Positions 14,681 through 23,641 of a stretch of DNA of 64,000 bases are shown in pieces. Source of the stretch: Oscillospiraceae bacterium. Lineage in GTDB: Bacteria; Bacillota; Clostridia; Oscillospirales; Ruminococcaceae. The position numbers and the translations under genes were made by a program. Where the stretch lies: NCBI GenBank assembly GCA_021199855.1, contig JAJQHD010000022.1:33347-97346 (forward strand), in the 5' to 3' direction. The notes under the pieces are model-generated. The model did no database searches. It was given only the letters and a program-made list of their open reading frames with translations, and had not been told where the DNA came from. Each line of letters opens with the position of its first letter. Within the stretch, counting starts at the first letter, position 1.

Positions 14681-15688
14681 GTGTCAAGGCTTGATTTAGG
14701 AATAGATCTCGGAACAGCAAACATAATAATCATGACCGGCGGCAGGGCAGTCTTCAACGAGCCGACGGTAATAGCCTTCAATCGAAATACGGAGGAGGTA
14801 GTCGCATTCGGCAATGATGCCTACAAAATGATAGGCAGAAACCCTCCCCACATAGCCGTAATCCGTCCTCTTAAAGACGGTGTAATCTCGAACAACGACA
14901 TGGCGCAGGAGCTTATCCGCCTTTGCATCTTAAAAGTCATCGGGCATCGCCTCATCAACCCACGAATCGTAATGTGCGTCCCGTCAGGTATAACAACAGT
15001 TGAGCGCAAGGCAGTCGTCGAAAGTGCCGTCTCAGCTGGCGCAAGAACCGTTTATCTGATCGAAGAACCGGTTGCCGCACTTCTGGGAGCGGGCGCCGAT
15101 ATCCTGAAGCCCTACGGACAGATGGTAGTGGATATCGGAGGCGGTACCACCGATATAGCCGTGACTTCTCTTGGAGGAGTAGTCGCCTCCGCCTCAGTAA
15201 AGTGTGCCGGAAACGTCCTTGATAGGTCGATAGTGAAGTATATTGCCGAAAAATACCGCCTTTCAATAGGAGAAAAGACCGCGGAAGAGCTGAAAATCAG
15301 CACTGCCAACATCTTCTGGTCTTCAGACGAGCCCACAGCCACCGTCACCGGCAGAAGCCTTATAAATGGACTCCCGGCATCGGTAAAAGTGAGCGAACTC
15401 GACATTACAATGGCTATACAAGAAAATATTGACACTATAATCTCCGCAATAATGTCGGTATTTGAAAAGACCCCGCCCGAACTCGCCGGAGACATAATAG
15501 AGTCCGGAATCATCCTGACAGGAGGCGGTTCCCTCATCAAAGGCTTGGATCTCTACATAAGCCGCGAAACTGGCGTCCAGTGCCATATAGCCGAAGACCC
15601 GCTGGGCTGTGTCGCCCGGGGAACCTATCGGGTATTCAAGGTGCAGGATAAACTCCGCAACGGCTTCGAGAAAGTATCTGTCTATTGA
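14681..15688 (+). CDS. mreB: MreB/Mbl-type rod-shape actin homologue
   Basis: 335 residues starting at GTG 14681 after a strong AAAGGAGGTG. Actin-fold signatures are clear: phosphate 1 (LGIDLGTANIII), VMCVPSGITTVERKAV, the catalytic EEPVAALLGAG, phosphate 2 (VVDIGGGTTDIAV) and the adenosine motif (GIILTGGGSLIKGLD). MreB homologues form membrane-bound filaments that guide the elongation synthases. I cannot tell MreB from Mbl or MreBH; mreC and mreD are not adjacent, which is more like the mbl/mreBH type. The gene is last in the recD2-comF run and ends at a terminator whose first stem base lies within the stop codon. Confidence 0.92.
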   Translation: MSRLDLGIDLGTANIIIMTGGRAVFNEPTVIAFNRNTEEVVAFGNDAYKMIGRNPPHIAVIRPLKDGVISNNDMAQELIRLCILKVIGHRLINPRIVMCVPSGITTVERKAVVESAVSAGARTVYLIEEPVAALLGAGADILKPYGQMVVDIGGGTTDIAVTSLGGVVASASVKCAGNVLDRSIVKYIAEKYRLSIGEKTAEELKISTANIFWSSDEPTATVTGRSLINGLPASVKVSELDITMAIQENIDTIISAIMSVFEKTPPELAGDIIESGIILTGGGSLIKGLDLYISRETGVQCHIAEDPLGCVARGTYRVFKVQDKLRNGFEKVSVY

Positions 15689-15712
15689 CCCGCAACCAAA
15701 GCGGGTCTTTTT
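15687..15712 (+). terminator. Terminator of the recD2-comF-mreB run
   Basis: GACCCGC (15687-15693) pairs with GCGGGTC (15701-15707), followed by TTTTT. It overlaps the mreB stop codon. Confidence 0.9.
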
Positions 15713-15766
15713 CGTGAATATTCATGCCAGTTCCTGCCAATAATCCTTCCAGAAAGGCGGGATAAC

Positions 15767-16363
15767 ATGCAAAAATTCACGATAAGCATACTTCTGGCAC
15801 TGATACTGTCGCTTATTACCCGAGGAATAACCGGCGCAGTCGAAGTCGAAAACACCACCTCAAAGCTGATTCGCCTCCACGTTGTCGCAAATTCTAATAG
15901 CGAGGAAGACCAGCAGGAAAAGCTCGAAGTCCGTGACGCTGTTTTGGATTACGTCAGCGACCTGACATTAGGCTGTGACTCCAAATCCGAAGCCGTCGAC
16001 CTGATAACCAATCACATACCCGAAATCACACTAGTTGCCGAAGGGATAACCGACCAGCCAGTCACAGTCTCCTACGAAACCGTCCTCATCGATAAGCGAG
16101 TCTACGACGACTTCACCCTCCCAGAAGGCTACTACGACGCCCTTTGCGTTTTGATAGGAGACGGAGCCGGCAAAAACTGGTGGTGCGTCCTCTACCCATC
16201 CCTCTGTGTCTCAGGAGCAATCTCGGTAGACGAAACCCTGGACGACTCCGACCTAGTAATCATCCAACACCCCGAAAAAGTCCAGTACAAACTCTTCTGC
16301 TACGAACTCTGGCAGAAGGTCAGAAGCATATTTATCAATAGCAGAACTCTTACAGAGAACTAA
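15767..16363 (+). CDS. spoIIR: Stage II sporulation protein R
   Basis: 198 residues with an N-terminal signal/anchor (ISILLALILSLITRGI). Family marks are the RLHVVANSNSEEDQ start, KLEVRDAVLDYV, and the C-terminal LPEGYYDALCVLIGDGAGKNWWCVLYPSLC region. SpoIIR is made in the forespore and signals across the septum to SpoIIGA, which then processes pro-SigE in the mother cell. This is the clearest sign that the organism sporulates, and it fits the CwlD-like amidase at 9643. AAAGGCGGGATAAC precedes the ATG. It lies alone between the mreB terminator and the palindromic repeat at 16366. Confidence 0.95.
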   Translation: MQKFTISILLALILSLITRGITGAVEVENTTSKLIRLHVVANSNSEEDQQEKLEVRDAVLDYVSDLTLGCDSKSEAVDLITNHIPEITLVAEGITDQPVTVSYETVLIDKRVYDDFTLPEGYYDALCVLIGDGAGKNWWCVLYPSLCVSGAISVDETLDDSDLVIIQHPEKVQYKLFCYELWQKVRSIFINSRTLTEN

Positions 16364-16365
16364 AA

Positions 16366-16455
16366 TGGCTCCCCTGTCAAGGGGAGCTGTCAGCCGTAAG
16401 GCTGACTGAGGGGTGCGCGAGCGAAGCGAGCGCACAGTTTGCGAAGCAAACTGCA
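16366..16455. repeat. Dispersed compound palindromic repeat, copy 1
   Basis: Begins GGCTCCCCTGTCAAGGGGAG (hairpin 1), then CTGTCAGCCGTAAGGCTGAC (hairpin 2), then TGAGGGGTGCGCGAGCG... with GTGCGC/GCGCAC arms (hairpin 3) and CAGTTTGCGAAGCAAACTG (hairpin 4). Related copies lie at 63002-63080 and, inverted, at 63886-63932. The shared frame is GGCTCCCC-hairpin-AGCTG-variable hairpin-TGAGGGG. It occupies the gap after spoIIR and abuts the addB promoter. Confidence 0.85.
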
Positions 16456-16484
16456 TTGACTTTCTTCACTATCTGCTGTAAAAT
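16456..16484 (+). promoter_or_regulatory. SigA-type promoter of addB-addA
   Basis: TTGACT (16456-16461), 17-base spacer, TAAAAT (16479-16484), starting one base after the palindromic repeat. Confidence 0.72.
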
Positions 16485-16512
16485 ATAATTAATATGAAAG
16501 GAGCCAAGCTCG

Positions 16513-19500
16513 ATGTTAAGAATAGTAACCGGAGGATACCCCGACGAAAAAATTGAGATGTATGCAAGAGAAATCAAGTCGTTGCTGGAGGACGGCAAGG
16601 ATGTCCTGTGCGTCATCCCAGACCAGTTCTCCTTCGAGTTCGACAAGAAGCTCTATAACGAGCTTGGCGCCAAAGCCTTCAATAGGGTAGAAGTCAAGAG
16701 CTTCCGCAGACTTTCTGATGATCTTCTGTCGAAAACCCCGCAAAACGGCGGTTCACTCATGCGTAGCGAAGAGAAAATCCCGATAATCTATCTCACACTT
16801 AAAGAAGTCCGCCGCAAAAAGGCTCTCAAAGCTCTTACTAGATTCCTCGACAAACCAGCCTTCATCGCCGAAATCGGGACAACACTCGAATCTCTTATAC
16901 GTTCTGAGACGACGGTCAAACAGCTCTATCAGGGCGCCGAGCGCATCGAAGGCACTGCCGGCGACAAGCTTTTTGACATTGCAGTAATTTATGAAGAATA
17001 CCTGAACAAGCTCGCCGAACATGGACTACGTGATGAAAGCTCCATTATCTCCGCCGGAGCCGTTTCGGCAGATATTTCAGAGACGTTCAAAGACAAATAC
17101 ATCTATATCGACCGGTTCAATAACTTTTCCCAGGACGAACTTTCGATGATTCGCTCGATGGTTCGTGACGCAGTCGAAGTCAGCGTTTCGGTGACCCTTC
17201 CCGCAGGAGAAAAACGTACTCCCACATCGGTATATTCCCAGTCTTTCGAGACCGAGGACAGCCTCATAAGCCTATGTAAATCGATTGATAGAAGTTACCG
17301 CTATGCCGCCTGCACAAGTACGCCTGTAAAGCAAAAGGGCATTACAGACCTTGCAGACTGCGTCAACGGCAACTTCGTTGCCGGCAAGAACCGCATTTTC
17401 TCCGACCCCGACGGCAGTGTCAGAATCTACTCCTGCCGCTCAATCTATGACGAAGCGGATTTCGTCGCCGCAAGCATACGGGAGCTCGTGTCGAGCGGAA
17501 AGTATACATATAACGACATTTCGGTAATTGCAAGCGACATTTCGACCTATGAAGACGCAGTCGAAGCGTCCTTTGAGAAGTATGACATCCCGTACTTTTT
17601 AGACCTGAAGCACAAGGCTTCGGATATGTCTGTAATGCTTTTTGCCTTTGCACTTATCGACGCCGCATCAACAAGAAAACCGGACACCGACAGAATTATG
17701 AAGTATGTCCGTTCGCCATTTTCCGAGTTTGACGAGCTCGAAACTTCGCTTATCGAGGACTACACCGTCCGCTGGAATGTAGACGGCGATATGTGGCTTT
17801 CTGACTTCACCGTTGGCGAAGAAAAAGAGCTCAGGGGACTCAATTCCCTCAGACTCAGGATAATAGAGCCACTTCGGAAGCTCCACGACGCCTGCAAGTC
17901 TGCCGATGCAAGAACTGTGGCAACAGCATTCAGCGATTGTCTCGAAGAAAGTCGAATTACAAGGCGTGCCCGGAACATTGTCGACAGCTACTATGATGAG
18001 GACGAAAAGCTAGAAGCCGCAAGGCAGTTCAAACAGCTCTGGAATGCACTTATGAACTCTGTCGCCGCAGTCTACAACACCATCGGCGACGACAAGCTCA
18101 CACTAAAGGAATTCGGCGAGCTACTGAAGCTTTCCCTTTCCGACAGCGGAATCTCAAATCCTCCGCAAAAGCTCTCCTGCGTGGTAATTTCGGACTTATC
18201 ACGTTCAGTTATCACTTCTCCTAAAGTAGCATTCACAATGGGTGCAAACGACGGTATTTTCCCGAACGACTCGAAGAAAACCGGCATTTTCAGTGGACGT
18301 GACGCCGAGCTTCTTATGCGAGAAGGGCTCAATTTCGAGATAAGCGACGATCGCCGTCTTTCCGGCGGCAGATTCGACTGCTTCTCAGTTTTAACCTGCC
18401 CGAGCGAGCTCCAGATAATTTCCTACACCGTCTCCGATACCACCGGAAGACATCTCCGTCCGTCTATTACTGTAACCCGAGCCATCAAACGCCTCGGAAT
18501 CGAGCCTGTAAAGGCTGACAGCTTGCCACTCTCATTCTACTGCTCTGCACCAGAAGCTGCGTTCTATCGTTTCTGCGTCGGAGATAACGGCAACGAAAAG
18601 GAGCTTGCGGCGGTCGGAGATTCCCTTAAAACTCTCCTAGAGTTCAGAGAGCGACTCACCCGCCTTGAATACTCAAAAAATGCCCAGCGCCACAGCCTTT
18701 CGCCGACGGTTGCAAAGTCGGTCTTCGCTTCGCACGACATCAACGTCACTGCCAGCCGCATTGATACATACAATCACTGCCCGTTCAGCTACTTCATCCG
18801 CTACGGCTTGGGAATCGAGCCGATTGAGCCGATGACCGTGAACCCAGCCAACCGTGGCTCGGTTATGCACTTTGTCTTCGAGAATATTTTGGAGCACTTC
18901 GGCGACAGATTCGATACTGCATCCGATGACGAAATCAAATCCGCAGTCGATGAGCTTCTTATCGTCTATGAGAAAGAAAATCTCGGCGGCGATTTCGGAA
19001 AGAATTACAAGTTCAAAGCTGACTATGACCGCCTTGCATCCGCCTGCTGTGAAATACTCTTCAATATCCGTGAAGAGTACCAAGTGTCAAGGTTCCGACC
19101 TGTACGCTTCGAATATGACCTTTCCCGTGAAAACGGCGAGAGCGTTCTCTCAATACCCATAAATCAGAATCTGAAAATCAACATCCGTGGCATAGTCGAC
19201 CGAATCGACGCTTACGAGTCGGAGGACGGGAAGAAGTATATCCGTGTCGTCGACTACAAAACCGGCAGTAAAGCTTTCAGATTTGAGGACATCTATAATG
19301 GACTCAACCTCCAGCTTCTTCTCTATATGGTCGCACTGACCGAAGGCACAGACGAGAGCTTCCGTGACTGTACACCCGCCGGAATTTTCTATATGAAAGC
19401 AGGCTTTTTGGAGTGCGAAGACGACTATTCGCCTTTGTCCGACAGCGCCGAGGAGAGACTCAAACGCCGTGCCGAACAGCTAAAACGCTCAGGACTTATT

Positions 19501-19863
19501 TTAGAGAACGATGAAGCGGTTTCCGCAATGGACGAAAATATTTCCGGGAAATACGTCCCCATCAAAAAGAAGCGTGACGGAAGCTATACAAAGCAATCAA
19601 GCATGATTTCTGAGGAGAGCTTTAAACTCCTCAGAGATTTCGCCAAAAACAAAACCGTGCAGTTCGGAAACGACCTCTTGAACGGCAAGATTGACGCAGT
19701 CCCGGCAGGAACTGACGCCATCCACGTCAGGTGCTCGAACTGCGGCTACCAGTCGGTTTGCGCCCGTGCGGGATACATCTATAAGCCAGTGACCGCCGAA
19801 GACGGCGAAGCACTCAAAAAAGCGATAAACTACGGAGGTGAAAGTGATGCCGAACTGGACTGA
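16513..19863 (+). CDS. addB: AddAB helicase-nuclease, subunit B
   Basis: 1116 residues, close to the usual AddB length. The C-terminal third holds the RecB-type nuclease core VVDYKTGSKAFRF with downstream LNLQLLLY. The four-cysteine iron-sulphur staple is split as usual: YNHCPFSYF around residue 756 and CSNCGYQSVCA near the end (about 1076). With AddA it resects double-strand ends to a Chi site for RecA loading. The N-terminal nucleotide-binding loop is odd: the usual GRAGSGKS/T is replaced by GGYPDEKIE, keeping only Gly and Lys. The ATG follows AAAGGAGCC, and addA overlaps the end by 17 bases. Confidence 0.93.
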   Translation: MLRIVTGGYPDEKIEMYAREIKSLLEDGKDVLCVIPDQFSFEFDKKLYNELGAKAFNRVEVKSFRRLSDDLLSKTPQNGGSLMRSEEKIPIIYLTLKEVRRKKALKALTRFLDKPAFIAEIGTTLESLIRSETTVKQLYQGAERIEGTAGDKLFDIAVIYEEYLNKLAEHGLRDESSIISAGAVSADISETFKDKYIYIDRFNNFSQDELSMIRSMVRDAVEVSVSVTLPAGEKRTPTSVYSQSFETEDSLISLCKSIDRSYRYAACTSTPVKQKGITDLADCVNGNFVAGKNRIFSDPDGSVRIYSCRSIYDEADFVAASIRELVSSGKYTYNDISVIASDISTYEDAVEASFEKYDIPYFLDLKHKASDMSVMLFAFALIDAASTRKPDTDRIMKYVRSPFSEFDELETSLIEDYTVRWNVDGDMWLSDFTVGEEKELRGLNSLRLRIIEPLRKLHDACKSADARTVATAFSDCLEESRITRRARNIVDSYYDEDEKLEAARQFKQLWNALMNSVAAVYNTIGDDKLTLKEFGELLKLSLSDSGISNPPQKLSCVVISDLSRSVITSPKVAFTMGANDGIFPNDSKKTGIFSGRDAELLMREGLNFEISDDRRLSGGRFDCFSVLTCPSELQIISYTVSDTTGRHLRPSITVTRAIKRLGIEPVKADSLPLSFYCSAPEAAFYRFCVGDNGNEKELAAVGDSLKTLLEFRERLTRLEYSKNAQRHSLSPTVAKSVFASHDINVTASRIDTYNHCPFSYFIRYGLGIEPIEPMTVNPANRGSVMHFVFENILEHFGDRFDTASDDEIKSAVDELLIVYEKENLGGDFGKNYKFKADYDRLASACCEILFNIREEYQVSRFRPVRFEYDLSRENGESVLSIPINQNLKINIRGIVDRIDAYESEDGKKYIRVVDYKTGSKAFRFEDIYNGLNLQLLLYMVALTEGTDESFRDCTPAGIFYMKAGFLECEDDYSPLSDSAEERLKRRAEQLKRSGLILENDEAVSAMDENISGKYVPIKKKRDGSYTKQSSMISEESFKLLRDFAKNKTVQFGNDLLNGKIDAVPAGTDAIHVRCSNCGYQSVCARAGYIYKPVTAEDGEALKKAINYGGESDAELD

Positions 19864-22800
19864 CGAACAGCTTGAAGCGATAAACGCAATAAACGAGCCG
19901 ATAATCGTCTCTGCGGCGGCAGGAAGCGGCAAGACAGCAGTACTTGTCGAGCGCACAATCCGCTTACTATGTGACGAAGAGAAGCGAATCCCAGCCGACA
20001 AGCTTCTTGCGGTTACATTCACAAACGACGCCGCCTCCCAGATGCGTGAAAAGCTTTCCGACGCTCTCGAAAAGAAGGCAACCGAAGAGCCCGACAATTC
20101 GTGGACTCAGAAACAGCAGTCGCTTCTAAAACTTGCCGACATTTGCACCATCAACTCGTTTTGTTTTGATATGGTGCGCAATCATCTCGAAGAAACCGAC
20201 TTCCAGAGCGGTGTTAGAATAATGGAAGAAAACGAGTCGGGGATGCTCACCGAACGTGCTCTGACAGCCGTTTTAGAGAACGCCTATCGTGACTGCCCCG
20301 AAGAAACCGAGCGCCTTATCTCGCTTTTTTGCAAAGAAAACGACTCGACACTACGAGCGATGATTTTAAAGCTCTACGACTTTCTGCGGACACTCCCGTT
20401 CAAAGACGTCTGGGCAGACAAAATCCTGACTTCATTCAGAGACGGCACCGCCGTGCAAAGTGTTATCAAGGGCAGAACTGCCGACGCCATAAATCTCTGC
20501 AAAAATCTAAGAACAATCAGCCTTCGCCTTCGCAACCTGGCAGAAAGCCTTTCCTGCCACAAATCCGCACAGGAAATCTTCCTCAGTGCCTGCGACCAGG
20601 CGGACTCTATCTGCCTTATCCCGAAGGGCTACAGCTGGGACGAGTGCCGGGAAATCCTTTCGGACATTTCGTGGAAGGGCTTGCAATCCGCACGCCAGTC
20701 CAAAGCCGAAAAAGCCGAGTCCACAGTCGCCGAAGACGAGCTATACGAGTCCGCAAAGGACTGCTATAGCCGCCTCAAAGAGGTAGCCGCCGAAATCTCC
20801 GGAATATATTTCTGTTCAGTCGCTGATGCCGAAAAGGACGCCGAACTCTCCGCTGACTGCTTCTCATCGCTTATGAAGCTCACAAACGAGCTCTGGGATG
20901 AGGTTATGCGCCTAAAAGTTGAAAAAAATGCCGTCGACTTCGCAGATATGGAACTAATCACCGTCCGGCTTCTTGCAGAATGTGACCAGGACGGCAAAAT
21001 TCACAGAACCAAGCTTTCGGAAGAAATCAGAAACAGCGGCATGTACAGCCTTATTCTCATCGACGAGTTCCAGGACGTCAACAACCTTCAGGAAGTCATC
21101 TTCAAGTCGATTTCCGATACTGATAATCTCGGCGAAATCGGCTCCAATGTCTTTGCTGTTGGCGACGTCAAGCAGGCGATTTACCGTTTCCGCCAGGCGA
21201 ACCCGATGATTTTCATGAACACCCGACTTCAGGGCAAATCCCCCGACAGTCCTGTCCGTGAAATCATACTGTCCAAAAACTTCCGAAGCCGCAACGCCGT
21301 CCTTGATTTCTCAAACTACATCTTCTCATCCCTCATGACCACCGATCTGGGTGAGGTCGAATATACGAAGGAGGAAGAGCTCGTCTGCGGAGTTCAGTAC
21401 GAAGGTGAAGACCAGCCTTGCACGGTAATCGAAGTCGATTGCGAAGGTAAAAACTCCGCCGAAACCGAAGAGCTCGAATATACTGCTATAGCCCGCCGAA
21501 TCCGCAAGATGATTAACGACGGAGTAACCGTCACCGACGGGGGAGTGAAGCGTCCCTGCCGTGCAGGCGACTTCTGTGTCCTGTCCCGCAACAATCCGGA
21601 CGGAGAGCTTGCAGTCGAGTGCTTTGAAGCCGAAGGCTTGAAAATCGCATCGACAAGCGTTTCCGGCTATCTGGGCTCCCGTGAAATCTCGCTTCTTATA
21701 AATCTATTGTCAATCACCGTCAGCCCGATGCGTGATATTCCGATGTCAAGCATCATGCTTTCCCCGATAATGGGATTCACGGACGACGAGCTCGCCCGGG
21801 TAAAGCTCTTCGATAAGAAGCACCGCCTTTATCGCAACATGCTCGACATTTCGGAGGACAGCTCCGACCCGGTTTTGCAGGCAAAATGTTCGTCAGCAGT
21901 AGCTCTCATAAAAAAGCTCCGTCTCTATTCGTCGAGCATGACTCTGACACGTCTCATAAAGAAGATATACGACATCACCGACTTAATCAGCCTTGCCGCC
22001 TCATATGAGGACGGCAACAAGAAGATCGCTAACCTTTACCTTATGCTGGAATATGCCAGAAGCTATGAGGAATCCTCAAAGGACGGCTTGAACGGCTTCC
22101 TAAGGTACATAGACTATATCTCCCAGAACGGCGGCGACTTCAACGAAGCTGTCACAGTTACCGAGTCGCAGGACGCTGTCAGCTTCAAGACCATCCACAA
22201 ATCAAAGGGTCTCGAATACCCGTTTGTCTTCATCTGCCGCCTTTCAAAGAAGTTCAATAAAAAAGACCTCTACGGCAGACTCATCTTAAACACCGACGCC
22301 GGCGTCGGAATGAGCTTTTTAGACTACGGAAGCCTCACCAAGCGCAAAACAATCTTTTCCGAATACGTCGAGTCAAAAAATCTTTCGGAAATGCTTTCTG
22401 AGGAGCTCCGTCTACTCTATGTCGCAATGACTCGTGCCAAAGAACAGCTTTTCATCGTCTATGACATCGACGAGAAAACCGCTGAGCGTGCGGTAGGATT
22501 CTCATATGAGATTGCGGACTCGAAGATTCCATCTTCACTTTCCAGCCGGGCACAGTGTATGCAGGACTGGGTAACTATGGCTATGTGCAAGCACCCGGGA
22601 TTCAGACTCCTTCGTGAAGCCCTGCCGGACGACGCCTACGCCGACACATCCCACGTCCCCGATATTTCCGAGGAAATCCCGCTGGAATCAAGTCAGCTCG
22701 AAGTGTCCGAAATCCCAGCCGGCGAGATTCAGCCGGACGAGGACTTGAAATCTAAGCTTCTTCAATCTTTCGGATTCAGAAACGACCCTGTTCTCACCTC

Positions 22801-23410
22801 AACCGAGGCGAAAGTCACCGTTTCCGAGCTCGCTTCCGACGACCCTGTCAGCTTCTTCCCAAAGGTTCCGAAGCTCAAAGAAACGGTAACGGAGCTCACA
22901 GCCGCACAGAAGGGAACACTCATGCACCGTTTCATGCAGTGCGCCGACTACTCTCTTGCCGCCAAAGACGTCAAGGCGGAAATCCGCCGCCTTGCCGATT
23001 CAGGAATCTTCAGCGAGTACGAAGCAAAATCCCTTGACAGAGAATCACTTTCAAAATTCTTTGGGAGCGACATCTACCGTCGGATGAGCGAAAGCCCAAA
23101 TGTCAGTCGTGAGCGAAGCTTTATCGTTAAATTCACCGACATCGAGGCAAGTTACGACATCACCTCAGCATATGGCGGCACCGACGGCATGATGCAGGGA
23201 ATCGCCGACTGCATTTTTGAGGAGCCGGACGGCTACGTAATCGTCGACTACAAGACCGACAAGGTTCAGACTGTCGAGGAGCTTGCAAACAGGTACTCAA
23301 TGCAGTTGTCCCTCTACAAAGCGGCGTTCGACGTGCTTTTAGATAAGCCGGTGAAGTCCTGCTATATCTATTCGCTCAGGCTCGCTGAGGGTTCTGAAAT
23401 CGTAATTTAA
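19847..23410 (+). CDS. addA: AddAB helicase-nuclease, subunit A
   Basis: 1187 residues from the ATG at 19847, which follows GGAGG by eight bases inside addB; a GTG at 19838 would lie in that Shine-Dalgarno. The UvrD-like SF1A helicase has Walker A SAAAGSGKTAVLVER (about 22-36), Walker B LIDEFQDVN, GDVKQAIYRFRQA, NFRSR, TIHKSKGLEYPFVFI and YVAMTRAKEQL. The C-terminal nuclease domain has IADCIFEEPDGYVIVDYKTDK. AddA supplies the 3'-5' motor and one of the two nuclease centres. It is translationally coupled to addB. Confidence 0.96.
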   Translation: MPNWTDEQLEAINAINEPIIVSAAAGSGKTAVLVERTIRLLCDEEKRIPADKLLAVTFTNDAASQMREKLSDALEKKATEEPDNSWTQKQQSLLKLADICTINSFCFDMVRNHLEETDFQSGVRIMEENESGMLTERALTAVLENAYRDCPEETERLISLFCKENDSTLRAMILKLYDFLRTLPFKDVWADKILTSFRDGTAVQSVIKGRTADAINLCKNLRTISLRLRNLAESLSCHKSAQEIFLSACDQADSICLIPKGYSWDECREILSDISWKGLQSARQSKAEKAESTVAEDELYESAKDCYSRLKEVAAEISGIYFCSVADAEKDAELSADCFSSLMKLTNELWDEVMRLKVEKNAVDFADMELITVRLLAECDQDGKIHRTKLSEEIRNSGMYSLILIDEFQDVNNLQEVIFKSISDTDNLGEIGSNVFAVGDVKQAIYRFRQANPMIFMNTRLQGKSPDSPVREIILSKNFRSRNAVLDFSNYIFSSLMTTDLGEVEYTKEEELVCGVQYEGEDQPCTVIEVDCEGKNSAETEELEYTAIARRIRKMINDGVTVTDGGVKRPCRAGDFCVLSRNNPDGELAVECFEAEGLKIASTSVSGYLGSREISLLINLLSITVSPMRDIPMSSIMLSPIMGFTDDELARVKLFDKKHRLYRNMLDISEDSSDPVLQAKCSSAVALIKKLRLYSSSMTLTRLIKKIYDITDLISLAASYEDGNKKIANLYLMLEYARSYEESSKDGLNGFLRYIDYISQNGGDFNEAVTVTESQDAVSFKTIHKSKGLEYPFVFICRLSKKFNKKDLYGRLILNTDAGVGMSFLDYGSLTKRKTIFSEYVESKNLSEMLSEELRLLYVAMTRAKEQLFIVYDIDEKTAERAVGFSYEIADSKIPSSLSSRAQCMQDWVTMAMCKHPGFRLLREALPDDAYADTSHVPDISEEIPLESSQLEVSEIPAGEIQPDEDLKSKLLQSFGFRNDPVLTSTEAKVTVSELASDDPVSFFPKVPKLKETVTELTAAQKGTLMHRFMQCADYSLAAKDVKAEIRRLADSGIFSEYEAKSLDRESLSKFFGSDIYRRMSESPNVSRERSFIVKFTDIEASYDITSAYGGTDGMMQGIADCIFEEPDGYVIVDYKTDKVQTVEELANRYSMQLSLYKAAFDVLLDKPVKSCYIYSLRLAEGSEIVI

Positions 23411-23429
23411 AATTTTTTCAAAAAAGTGC

Positions 23430-23458
23430 TTGACAAATCCACACTCACGGTATATAAT
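23430..23458 (+). promoter_or_regulatory. Consensus SigA promoter of infC-rpmI-rplT
   Basis: TTGACA (23430-23435), 17-base spacer and TATAAT (23453-23458): both hexamers match consensus exactly, as expected for a ribosomal-protein operon. Confidence 0.92.
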
Positions 23459-23464
23459 GTCAAC

Positions 23465-23600
23465 CGTAAAGAAAGTAGCAACGGTTTGCGTTCTCACCTC
23501 AAGCTAAAGCAAAGAGGTCAATAAGGTCTGTTTCCGGTAAAGACATTGTGTTTTGCCGTGAGTGATTTTGTTGGCGTAAACTGTGAGTTTGCGCTTTTTT
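23465..23600 (+). promoter_or_regulatory. infC operon leader with transcription attenuator (L20-leader-like)
   Basis: The leader of about 180 bases ends in an intrinsic terminator: GCGTAAACT (23574-23582) pairs with AGTTTGCGC (23586-23594), followed by six T. Upstream are pairable segments, including CTCAC near 23494 with GTGAG near 23558, and ACCTC with GAGGT around a CAAGCTAAAGCAAA segment. In Bacillus subtilis the same operon is attenuated by L20 binding a leader that mimics its rRNA site. The same arrangement is inferred here; the L20-binding elements were not modelled. Confidence 0.7.
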
Positions 23601-23641
23601 GTTGGGTTTAGACCAGTATTATTTTTTGGAGGTGTTGCGCC

